Assembly (NCBI GenBank): GCA_016296345.1
Contig: JAEDJL010000056.1
Span: 1 to 8,662 of the forward strand
DNA from: Bacteroidales bacterium
GTDB lineage: Bacteria > Bacteroidota > Bacteroidia > Bacteroidales > P3
DNA: 8,662 nt
Reading direction: 5' to 3'
The notes below the pieces were generated by a model, which worked only from the letters and a program-made list of their open reading frames with translations, ran no database searches and was not told the origin of the DNA. Positions 1 to 6,565 of this stretch are shown one piece after another (the first letter of the stretch is position 1; each line of letters starts with the position of its first letter). Made by a program: the position numbers and the translations under genes.

Positions 1-31
1 CTTGCTTCACTTACCTCGTCGTTTGGGATTG

Positions 32-63
32 CAAAAGTACTGCCTTTTTCTTTACTGACCAAA
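32..63 (-). promoter_or_regulatory. Bacteroidota-type promoter firing leftward out of the window
   Basis: On the minus strand TTTG (63-60) is followed after exactly 20 nt by TACTTTTG (39-32). This matches the Bacteroidota primary-sigma consensus, TTTG at -33 and TAnnTTTG at -7, with the expected spacing. Transcription would begin near position 26-28 and continue out of the left edge. No ATG is visible before the edge, so the gene it serves lies outside the window. It suggests that the neighbour beyond the edge is a separate transcription unit from the kinase/DarT/PP2C operon. Confidence 0.6.
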
Positions 64-146
64 TATTTTTTCGCCTTTTTTTGCCCTCTCTACCTCAACT
101 GCCTGATTTTGACAGAGAAAAATTTTTGTGGTATTTAGTCGGGTTG

Positions 147-171
147 GCTCTGTTTTCTTGAAAAATAGAGC
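147..171 (-). terminator. Weak hairpin downstream of the phosphatase gene
   Basis: On the minus strand GCTCT (171-167) can pair with AGAGC (152-148 region), with a partly pairing T-run/A-run inside, giving an imperfect stem-loop about 60 nt after the phosphatase stop codon. It lacks a following U-tract, so it is only a candidate 3' end for the operon. Nothing else in 64-229 looks like a gene or RNA; the stretch is AT-rich with short T-runs. Confidence 0.2.
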
Positions 172-229
172 TTCCTAAGACGTGCTATGACGCCCTATAT
201 TGTAGAATATGACATTGCTCAACGGCAGT

Positions 230-1033
230 TTACATCACTGCCAAACTATAATCGTCCAAAGCTGCAACGCCCGACAAGACAAGAGAACGAACAACCCCTG
301 CAAACTTATCGCTCTCATTCACACAAGAGAACAAAACATCAAGCACATCTGTTTCAAAATCAAAAGGCATGAGGTTCATGGCAGCTTTTATGTAGTTTTC
401 GTTTTTGGAGTGCTTTCCCATGGTTTCAAGCAGTTCTTCTTCAAAGTCCGAATAATTCATTATTTCATACATCATAATGATGTAATGAGCCAAAGCATCG
501 CTTGCCACAAAGACCTCAGAGTGTTCATCTACCGAGAACTCTCCCGAGCGGAAGCCTTGCTTGTTCAGCTCGTCTTTGCAGTTTATAAGATACGGGGGAT
601 TATTAAAATCGGCAAGCCTGCCAAAGGAGTGTTCCAATTTTTTTGTCTTTCTGTTGTAATGAAATGCCACACTGTCGCCATAGCTTGCCCAAAGGCATTT
701 GCAATCCTCCACCTTCCACACGGCTGCCAAGGTTGCAAAAGAACCTTCGTCATAGAATTTATCCAACAACAGCCCTCCGGACTTCACTGCCGTTTGTTCA
801 CATTCGTCATAAAACACCTCCCAAATCGTCTCCAACCAACCGTCTGCCTCATCTGCCGAAAGCAAGGGTGTGTTTGGAAGGTTTTCCAAAAGGTATGCAG
901 ACCATTTGTCGGCAAACAAACCGCCTCCACCTGCTCCGTCAGAGACCCCTATCACTCCTTCTTTTGATATTACTGCATCTTCATTCACACAGCCTTCGCC
1001 TTGCTTTGCGATTGTAACACTTCCTTTTGTCAT
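230..1033 (-). CDS. PP2C-family serine/threonine protein phosphatase
   Basis: A 267-residue protein that is a compact PP2C (PPM) metal-dependent phosphatase. Visible motifs in order are NED (17-19), VSDGAGGG (30-37, metal-binding Asp32 and Gly33), GSFAT (97-101, equivalent of the usual GSTA), YGDS (118-121), ASDAL (177-181, Asp179) and the terminal LDDYSL (259-264, Asp261). All the metal-binding acidic positions appear intact, so it is probably active. There is no signal peptide or membrane segment, so it should be cytosolic. It is the last gene of the operon and its ATG lies 2 nt after the DarT-VWA stop, so translation is probably coupled. In TerY-P-type triads a PP2C enzyme opposes the kinase; here it would by inference dephosphorylate the kinase, the VWA protein or the 217-aa protein. 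The PP2C assignment is firm; the substrate is unknown. Confidence 0.9.
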   Translation of the reverse strand: MTKGSVTIAKQGEGCVNEDAVISKEGVIGVSDGAGGGGLFADKWSAYLLENLPNTPLLSADEADGWLETIWEVFYDECEQTAVKSGGLLLDKFYDEGSFATLAAVWKVEDCKCLWASYGDSVAFHYNRKTKKLEHSFGRLADFNNPPYLINCKDELNKQGFRSGEFSVDEHSEVFVASDALAHYIIMMYEIMNYSDFEEELLETMGKHSKNENYIKAAMNLMPFDFETDVLDVLFSCVNESDKFAGVVRSLVLSGVAALDDYSLAVM

Positions 1034-1035
1034 AT

Positions 1036-2484
1036 CTATTTATTCTGAATAATGTTGGTAGGTGTACCTATGTCCATTAGTTTTATCAGCGTTGTTGCAT
1101 CTGCATTCACTCCCATTGCAACGTGTCGTCCCGAACGCTCGTCGTTCAAGTGCATTCCAATATCTTCGTTGTACCTCAGTGGCAAAAGGCTTGACATCTC
1201 AAACAATGTCTCTGCATAGCTGTTGCCGTTCAGTTCTCTTTTCTCAATCGGACAAACCACCTCTTGCTCCGACTTGTTTGCCGTAAAGTGAATATTGAAC
1301 AATATCACGTTTCCGTCATTGGTAAACATCGATTTGAGTTCGTTTGCTCTCTGTAGCACCATATCTTTTGTTGCTCCGTTGAACTCTCCGTCGGTTATGT
1401 TGATAATCGTTGGCGGATAGCAGTCTTTGTCGTGGTGGGTTTTCATCCACTCGTCAAGCAGTGCTTTTGCCTTGTCAAATGCTTTATGCACATGAGTCCA
1501 ACTGCCGTCATGACGAGCCTCTACCCACTGTACTTTTTCCACTTCTTTGATTACCACTCCCTTTCGAGTTCGCTTTTCTTCTCTGATTGTAATCGTTTTG
1601 TATGGATTGTCCATCAGCTCCTTTGGCGAAACAAAGTCTCTGCCGGCAAGTTCGCCTCCCCAGCCGCTGTATGCACTCTCGCCATAGCCGATAACAGCAA
1701 TGTCATAGTAGTGTCTCACCTCTTCCAACTTGATGCACCTCAACACCAAATCGTTAATCTGTCTGTTTACTATGCGTGCGGCTGCTTCCGACATGGTCAT
1801 TTCTTCGCCCAACAAAACTGTCTTCTTCTGCATACTGACGGAATTATCAACCAAAAAGATAAATGCCGTCGGTGTGTTGCGAGTAATCTGTGCCGTATAT
1901 GCACTGCGGCTCTGTAAAAGTTGTGGTTGGTGTGGCAATGCTATACCGAAGTTGCTGATATTCTTTATATACTGCAGGGGAATAAAGTTCTTGATCAACA
2001 CTTCTGCCTGATAGAACGTCTGTTCTTCTTCCGACAGGTCAAAATAGTTGTTGTGCAGAACGCTGTCAAAATGAACTGCCTCCAATTCTTTCAATCCACT
2101 GCCAACCTTTGCTCCGTTTTTAGTTGCATTGCGGTCCGAATACTTCGTCTCTTTCCAATAGATAACCTCGGGGTCTATCTCCAACACAACGGGGTTGGAA
2201 ATTCTCTCTTCGTTCATTGCAACATACATCATAGGGTGACGTGCTGCAAAGCTCACTCTCACAAAGTGATGCAGATTGTCTCTCCTGTCCAAGGAGCGAG
2301 AGAGTTCTCCGCCTCCGGGCTTGCTGATAGTGATGCCTTTGTCTTGGCAATCTGCCCAAGAGTACAAGCCTCCGTTTTCGATTATCGACTCCAAATTGTC
2401 TCTGTCGGTAAAGTGGTAGAGCTTTTCTATTCCATGCTTTTCTACCACTGCCGCAAGGCTTTCCCAATTATCTTTCTTCTCCAT
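1036..2484 (-). CDS. DarT-type ADP-ribosyltransferase fused to a VWA domain
   Basis: A 482-residue two-domain protein. Residues about 15-185 match DarT (DUF4433) NAD-dependent DNA ADP-ribosyltransferases: LYHFTDRDNL (22-31, DarT NAD-site pattern), a FVRVSFAARHPMMY block (74-87, counterpart of the YVPFYF..PMLY region), SDRNA (116-120, counterpart of TDgNA), and QAEVLI (159-164) with Glu161 where the DarT catalytic Glu lies. Residues about 205-440 form a VWA domain with a full MIDAS site: DNSVS (213-217), Thr330 in GSWTH, and TDGEF (364-368). No signal peptide is present. Known DarT enzymes modify bases in single-stranded DNA and normally pair with DarG; no macrodomain gene is visible here. The VWA domain probably docks onto phosphorylated or metal-bound partners. 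The gene starts 12 nt after the 217-aa gene without a strong Shine-Dalgarno site. The domains are confident; base specificity and in vivo activity are not known. The blocks resemble DarT broadly rather than one subtype. Confidence 0.85.
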   Translation of the reverse strand: MEKKDNWESLAAVVEKHGIEKLYHFTDRDNLESIIENGGLYSWADCQDKGITISKPGGGELSRSLDRRDNLHHFVRVSFAARHPMMYVAMNEERISNPVVLEIDPEVIYWKETKYSDRNATKNGAKVGSGLKELEAVHFDSVLHNNYFDLSEEEQTFYQAEVLIKNFIPLQYIKNISNFGIALPHQPQLLQSRSAYTAQITRNTPTAFIFLVDNSVSMQKKTVLLGEEMTMSEAAARIVNRQINDLVLRCIKLEEVRHYYDIAVIGYGESAYSGWGGELAGRDFVSPKELMDNPYKTITIREEKRTRKGVVIKEVEKVQWVEARHDGSWTHVHKAFDKAKALLDEWMKTHHDKDCYPPTIINITDGEFNGATKDMVLQRANELKSMFTNDGNVILFNIHFTANKSEQEVVCPIEKRELNGNSYAETLFEMSSLLPLRYNEDIGMHLNDERSGRHVAMGVNADATTLIKLMDIGTPTNIIQNK

Positions 2485-2496
2485 GAGCGAACATTA

Positions 2497-3150
2497 TTAA
2501 AACAACGACAGCTGTTTGTCGTTCTTTGTCTCTTTTTTCTTTTTGCTTGTTTTCTTCTTCGATTTCGTTTTGGGTGCTTCTTCCGTAGGGTAGTGCTTCT
2601 CTCCGTATGGGTAATATCCCTCTGCATACGCCTTGACCAAAAAAGCGTGGGACAATGGCTTGGTCGCATCATCTACATCGCAACAGGTGTTGTAGTCCAA
2701 CAAAACCACCACGCCCTCGCTGCTCAACTGCCTTATCTTTTCGACCAAGTCCTGCGTCTTGTGTTCCAACGTCCATTTGTATGCAGGTATATATATTGAA
2801 TGCTTTGCCTCCACATAGCTCAAAATCTCCGAGCTGTTTACTCCCTTGCGGTGTCCCAAAACCCTGCCATGTGTTCTGACCGACCTTTTGATGTTCTTCA
2901 TCGTATTGTTGGCAAACATCGAAGTGTCAATATCCTCTTGTTCAAACACCTTCAAGCCCTGCCAAATACCCTCTACGCAGGCTGCCGTAACTCCATTGCT
3001 ATATGGAACAGGAATACCACCATGAGGGTAGAAAGGACTTAGTCGCACAAAATCATCTTCCGCCTTGCTTGTAATATCAATAATCACAGCCTCGGGGTAT
3101 GACTTCAATATATTCTCTCTCTTCTTTCGCTTCGATTCAATTACCACCAT
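2497..3150 (-). CDS. 217-aa protein, remote NADAR-like pattern, clamp-binding tail
   Basis: I do not recognise this family with certainty; it may be one of the numbered DUFs of Bacteroidales. Visible blocks are LSPFYPHGGIPVP (37-49), GVTAACVEGIWQGLKVFE (53-70, Glu60), GHRKG (99-103), YKWTLE (124-129), LLDYNT (150-155) and PLSHAFLVKAYAEG (165-178). The order of an S-P-F block, a V-E-x-x-x-Q-x-x-K-F block, a GR/GHR block and a terminal small-residue/LV block resembles NADAR (YbiA-type) N-glycosidases, which remove ADP-ribose from guanosine. This is a by-eye remote match. Residues 195-212 form a Lys-rich, probably disordered tail ending in QLSLF. The ATG overlaps the kinase stop by 10 nt, with a purine-rich AAGAAAGAG just before it, which supports coupled translation. 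Its place directly before DarT-VWA would suit an antidote. The gene is certain; the function is speculative. Confidence 0.85.
   Translation of the reverse strand: MVVIESKRKKRENILKSYPEAVIIDITSKAEDDFVRLSPFYPHGGIPVPYSNGVTAACVEGIWQGLKVFEQEDIDTSMFANNTMKNIKRSVRTHGRVLGHRKGVNSSEILSYVEAKHSIYIPAYKWTLEHKTQDLVEKIRQLSSEGVVVLLDYNTCCDVDDATKPLSHAFLVKAYAEGYYPYGEKHYPTEEAPKTKSKKKTSKKKKETKNDKQLSLF
2500..2514 (-). other. C-terminal QLSLF sliding-clamp-binding motif
   Basis: The last five codons before the TAA of the 217-aa gene read CAG CTG TCG TTG TTT, giving Gln-Leu-Ser-Leu-Phe. This equals the bacterial beta-clamp (DnaN) binding consensus QL(S/D)LF. It sits at the extreme C-terminus after a flexible Lys-rich tail, the usual arrangement for clamp-tethered proteins. 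It suggests recruitment to replication or repair sites, but binding has not been shown. Confidence 0.65.
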
Positions 3151-6100
3151 CTCTTTCTTATTTTTGTAGTTCTCTTAAATGTAGAATCATCTACTTTATT
3201 TATCTTTGTCTTTTTTGAAACAACTACCGATTTCAAAGATGTACAACCTTCGAATGCTCTCTCATCTATTTCTATTACGCTATCCGGAATTTTTACCGAC
3301 TGCAAGGAACTACAACCTTTGAATGTTCTATCTCCTATTTTTGTTACACTATTTGGGATTACTATTGATTGTAAAGAACTACAACTACTGAATGCACTAT
3401 CTCCTATCTTTGTTACACTATCTGGTATTACTACTGACTGCAAGGAACTACAACTACTGAATGCACTATATCCTATTTCTGTCACACTATTTGGAATTTC
3501 CATTGAATGCAAAGAACAACAATGCTGAAATGCCCACTGTCCTATTTCTGTTACACTATCCGGGATTTCTATTGAATGCAAGGAACTACAACTACTGAAT
3601 GCACTATTTCCTATTTTTGTTACACTATCCGGTATTACTACTGACTGCAAGGAACTACAACTACTGAATACACCTATTCCTATTTTTGTTACACTATTCG
3701 GGATTTCTATCGTCTGCAAGGAACTACAACCATTGAATGCACCATCTCCTATTTTTGTTATACTATTCGGAATTTCTACTGATTGCAAGGAACTACAACC
3801 TTTGAATGTTCTATCTCCTATTTCTGTTACACTATTCGGAATTTCTATTGAATGCAAAGAACTACAACCACTGAATACACCTATTCCTATTTTTGTTACA
3901 CTATTCGGTATTTCTATCGTCTGCAAGGAACTGCAACCACGAAATACATCGCCTCCTATTTTTGTTACACTATCCGGAATTACTACTGACTGCAAAGAGC
4001 CACAACCCCAAAATGCACTATCTCCTATCTTTGTTACATCCTTTGGAATTACGATATCCTTAGTTGTCGGAAAACAATAAATCAACACTCCTTCCTTTGA
4101 GTACAAAAGACCTTCTTTAAGATAGAATGACGGACTTTCGCAAGTTATTGTAAGATTATTACATCCTGTGAAAACCCCATAACCTATTTTTGTTACATTT
4201 TGTGGAATTACTATTGACTGCAAAGCTTTACAGCCTCGAAATACACTCTCACCTATTTCTGTTACACTGTCCGGAATTATTATTGATTGCACGGAATGAC
4301 AACCACTAAATGCACTATTTCCTATTTCTGTTACACTATCTGGGATTGCTATTGACTGCAATAAATTACAACCTTCAAATGCACTTCTTGCAATCACTTT
4401 TGTTCCTTCTTTGATTGTATATGTTTCTAAGTTCTCAGGTACATTTACTAACTTCAATCCGTCCTTTGTGTACCTTACTCCATACTCGTCTGTGATTGCT
4501 TCTTTTTGTTCTTCGTCTGTGATATTGGGATTTAGAAGTTTATCCAAGCTCTCTTTCGCTTTTTCATTGCCCTGCTTTGCCGCCCTTTCATACCATTCTA
4601 CTGCTTTTCTATAATCTTTATCCACTCCTTGTCCATACTCATAGCATACGCCAAGGTTATTTTGTGCTACTACATTGCCTTGCTCAGCGGATTTCTTATA
4701 CCATTCTACTGCTTGCTTATAGTCTTGCTCTACGCCTTGTCCTTTATGATAGCAATAACCAAGGTGACATTGAGCTACTGCATAGCCTTGCTCGGCGGAT
4801 TTCTTATACCACTCTACTGCTTTATTATAGTCTTGCTCTACTCCTTGTCCATACTCATAACATACACCAAGGTTACATTGTGCTGTCGCATACCATTGCT
4901 CGGCGGATTTCCTATACCATTCTACTGCTTTATTATAGTCTTGCTCTACGCCTTGTCCTTTATGATAGCAATAACCAAGGTTACATTGTGCTGCCGCATG
5001 GCCTTGCTCGGCGGATTTCTTATACCACTCTACTGCTGTATTATAGTCTCGCTCTACTCCTTGTCCATACTGATAGCATACGCCAAGGTTACATTCTGCT
5101 CTTGCATAGCCTTGCTCGGCGGATTTCTTATACCACTCTACTGCTGTATTATAGTCTCGCTCTACTCCTTGTCCATACTGATAGCAATAACCAAGGTTAC
5201 ATTGTCCTCCTGCATAGCCTTGCTCGGCAGCCTCTCTCCAATATTCTACTGCCTTGACATAATCTTGCTCTACACCCCTGCCAAAGTAATACTTATTCCC
5301 TTGCTCTAAGAACGATATTGCACGCGATATTTCACGGATACTATTTCTTAGTTTGTGCTTTTGTTCCGGTTCTTGTTTTGTATCAATATTCTGATAAGTG
5401 TCATTTTGTGGAATAACTTCTATTTGTTCGGCAGCTTGAGAAAGCAGTCGGTAGGCTTCGGTCTTGTCGTCGCTTGTCTGATAGAGCTTCATCGCCTTGT
5501 CGTACAAGCTCTTGTAGGCTTCTTGTTTTGCTTCATCTTGAGCAAACATGGTGGCATATTGTCCTCTGATTGCCACTCTGGCAAAGCTTAATTGCAGCAG
5601 TGAGAAGAGCTTGGCAAAGGTCTTGTCGTAAAGCAGTGCCGACAGGGAGGAATAGAGCTTGGATTGAGGCAGGTTGAGCAGGTCTTTCTCGGTGAAGAGT
5701 ATGGCGTCTTTGGCTTCGTATTGTTGCAAAAGGTCGGGTTGAAGTGTGAGTGCATATAGTGCTGTTGCCATAAGCGAAAGAGAAAAGTCGTCTATCGTCT
5801 CGTCAAACCATTCATCGGAGCGTTGCGGATGTCGGAAGTTGGGAGAGCCTGTCTCTTTGGACTTCTTGCCTTTCATCGATGGTACATACATTCCGTCATA
5901 ATCGACCAAGACCAACTCTCCTGATGAGTTTACGATGATATTGTCGGGCTTTAAGTCGCCATGTGCAAAGGGTTGTGTAAGCAGCCATATTGCCATACGG
6001 TTAAACGCAGACGATAGCTTCCTAAGCGCAGCAGGATTATCGATATTGCTTCTCAGGTAGTTGTCAAGCGTTTGCCCTTCGACCCAATCCATAATCAACA

Positions 6101-6437
6101 CAGGAAACTCTTCTTCGTTGCTCTGGGTCGTATCGACAAAGAGTTCCTTTGGCAGGTAGCGAACGCCGACAATGTAAGGAGAGCTGACGTATGACAACTC
6201 CTTTGCTATCTTGATATAGTCTTCTTGTCGTGTGTCTTGCTCTCGGGTGAAGCACTTGAGGGCATAGTACTTGCCGGTTGTGCGGTCTTGCATCTTAAAT
6301 ACCGCAGCAAAGTTACCGCCGCTCATTACAGGCTTGCCTCTTTTGTCCAACACAGGAGCAAGATTCGAGAGTTCGTCCAAGTTATCCTCCGCCATGCTTA
6401 TGGCGTCGATATATTCAGAAATCAAAGGATACTGCAT
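3141..6437 (-). CDS. Ser/Thr protein kinase with Sel1 repeats and BspA-type LRRs
   Basis: A 1098-residue protein without signal peptide or membrane segment, so cytosolic. Residues about 35-240 are a Hanks-type kinase: glycine-loop SGGNFAAVFK (39-48), ATP-anchoring Lys61 in ALKCF, catalytic loop HGDLKPDN (159-166, Asp161, Lys163, Asn166), a DFG equivalent VDYDG (178-182), GSPNFRHP (197-204) as activation/APE-like segment, and DDFSL (216-220). All catalytic residues are present. A helical linker (240-370) is followed by seven 36-residue Sel1 repeats (372-623), a linker (624-670), then sixteen or so 23-residue BspA-type LRR_5 repeats (about 669-1065) and a basic end (RKRWW). The repeats are likely partner-binding or sensing surfaces, which is inference. 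It is the first gene of the four-gene operon and is preceded by a TACCTTTG element; the ATG at 6437 follows an A-rich leader. Substrates are probably the VWA protein or other operon members. Confidence 0.92.
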   Translation of the reverse strand: MQYPLISEYIDAISMAEDNLDELSNLAPVLDKRGKPVMSGGNFAAVFKMQDRTTGKYYALKCFTREQDTRQEDYIKIAKELSYVSSPYIVGVRYLPKELFVDTTQSNEEEFPVLIMDWVEGQTLDNYLRSNIDNPAALRKLSSAFNRMAIWLLTQPFAHGDLKPDNIIVNSSGELVLVDYDGMYVPSMKGKKSKETGSPNFRHPQRSDEWFDETIDDFSLSLMATALYALTLQPDLLQQYEAKDAILFTEKDLLNLPQSKLYSSLSALLYDKTFAKLFSLLQLSFARVAIRGQYATMFAQDEAKQEAYKSLYDKAMKLYQTSDDKTEAYRLLSQAAEQIEVIPQNDTYQNIDTKQEPEQKHKLRNSIREISRAISFLEQGNKYYFGRGVEQDYVKAVEYWREAAEQGYAGGQCNLGYCYQYGQGVERDYNTAVEWYKKSAEQGYARAECNLGVCYQYGQGVERDYNTAVEWYKKSAEQGHAAAQCNLGYCYHKGQGVEQDYNKAVEWYRKSAEQWYATAQCNLGVCYEYGQGVEQDYNKAVEWYKKSAEQGYAVAQCHLGYCYHKGQGVEQDYKQAVEWYKKSAEQGNVVAQNNLGVCYEYGQGVDKDYRKAVEWYERAAKQGNEKAKESLDKLLNPNITDEEQKEAITDEYGVRYTKDGLKLVNVPENLETYTIKEGTKVIARSAFEGCNLLQSIAIPDSVTEIGNSAFSGCHSVQSIIIPDSVTEIGESVFRGCKALQSIVIPQNVTKIGYGVFTGCNNLTITCESPSFYLKEGLLYSKEGVLIYCFPTTKDIVIPKDVTKIGDSAFWGCGSLQSVVIPDSVTKIGGDVFRGCSSLQTIEIPNSVTKIGIGVFSGCSSLHSIEIPNSVTEIGDRTFKGCSSLQSVEIPNSITKIGDGAFNGCSSLQTIEIPNSVTKIGIGVFSSCSSLQSVVIPDSVTKIGNSAFSSCSSLHSIEIPDSVTEIGQWAFQHCCSLHSMEIPNSVTEIGYSAFSSCSSLQSVVIPDSVTKIGDSAFSSCSSLQSIVIPNSVTKIGDRTFKGCSSLQSVKIPDSVIEIDERAFEGCTSLKSVVVSKKTKINKVDDSTFKRTTKIRKRWW
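3243..4433 (-). repeat. 69-bp repeat array encoding BspA-type LRRs
   Basis: About sixteen units of 23 residues (69 bp), consensus roughly SSLQSVVIPDSVTKIG-SAFSGC, encode residues 669-1065 of the kinase. One irregular insertion (residues 760-803, containing LLYSKEGVLIYCFP, a usual BspA-array interruption) separates four N-terminal units from twelve C-terminal ones. A degenerate last unit follows (VDDSTFKRT). Some units recur almost exactly at a distance of three units: residues 836-856 and 905-925 are identical, and 928-950 and 997-1019 differ by one residue. This points to recent duplication or gene conversion within the array. Confidence 0.9.
4569..5324 (-). repeat. 108-bp repeat array encoding seven Sel1 repeats
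   Basis: Seven tandem 36-residue units (residues 372-623 of the kinase) follow the Sel1 (SLR/TPR-like) pattern A-x-x-N-L-G-x-C-Y-x-x-G-Q-G-V-x-x-D-Y-x-x-A-V-E-W-Y-x-K-A-A-E-Q-G. Units 2 and 3 share an identical CYQYGQGVERDYNTAVEW stretch. Units 4 and 6 (CYHKGQGV) alternate with 5 and 7 (CYEYGQGV), which suggests growth partly by two-unit (216-bp) duplication. Sel1 repeats form alpha-solenoids that bind proteins. Confidence 0.92.
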
Positions 6438-6465
6438 AATCGTTAGTTATTTTTCGTTCAAATTG

Positions 6466-6473
6466 CAAAGGTA
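6466..6473 (-). promoter_or_regulatory. -7 element of the kinase operon promoter
   Basis: TACCTTTG on the minus strand (6473-6466) matches TAnnTTTG exactly and lies 28 nt before the kinase ATG, giving a short A-rich leader of about 20-25 nt. No convincing TTTG is found at the -33 position, so it may be weak or need an activator. It is the only good candidate in the 128-bp gap 6438-6565 and separates the operon from the DUF4062 gene. Confidence 0.5.
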
Positions 6474-6565
6474 TAAAACTTTTAGCGTAAACCTCACTTC
6501 TCCGGCAAGTTTTCTGCCTAATTGCGGAATTAAAAGTCAAAAGCTGCTCGATTGCTCAATGACGA

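Noticed and set aside
209..967. Long plus-strand open frame opposite the PP2C gene
   Set aside because: It has no recognisable domain and lies antisense to a gene with clear catalytic motifs; it is a shadow frame.
1036..2484. Classical DarTG toxin-antitoxin pair
   Set aside because: No macrodomain (DarG) is encoded in the window and the DarT domain is part of a VWA fusion in a larger operon.
1921..2799. Plus-strand frame of 292 codons spanning the DarT-VWA and 217-aa genes
   Set aside because: It crosses two genes with recognised or coherent protein patterns on the other strand, and its composition (Cys, Phe, Leu rich) is typical of an antisense shadow.
3141..4433. Secreted BspA-like adhesin
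   Set aside because: The LRRs are in frame with an N-terminal kinase and no signal peptide or sorting domain is present.
4577..5309. Two overlapping repetitive plus-strand frames that look like membrane proteins
   Set aside because: They are antisense readings of the Sel1 array; the 36-residue period is inherited from the real gene.
3243..5324. Regularly spaced repeats that might suggest a CRISPR array
   Set aside because: The repeats are contiguous, 69 and 108 bp long, encode protein repeats in frame, and have no unique spacers.
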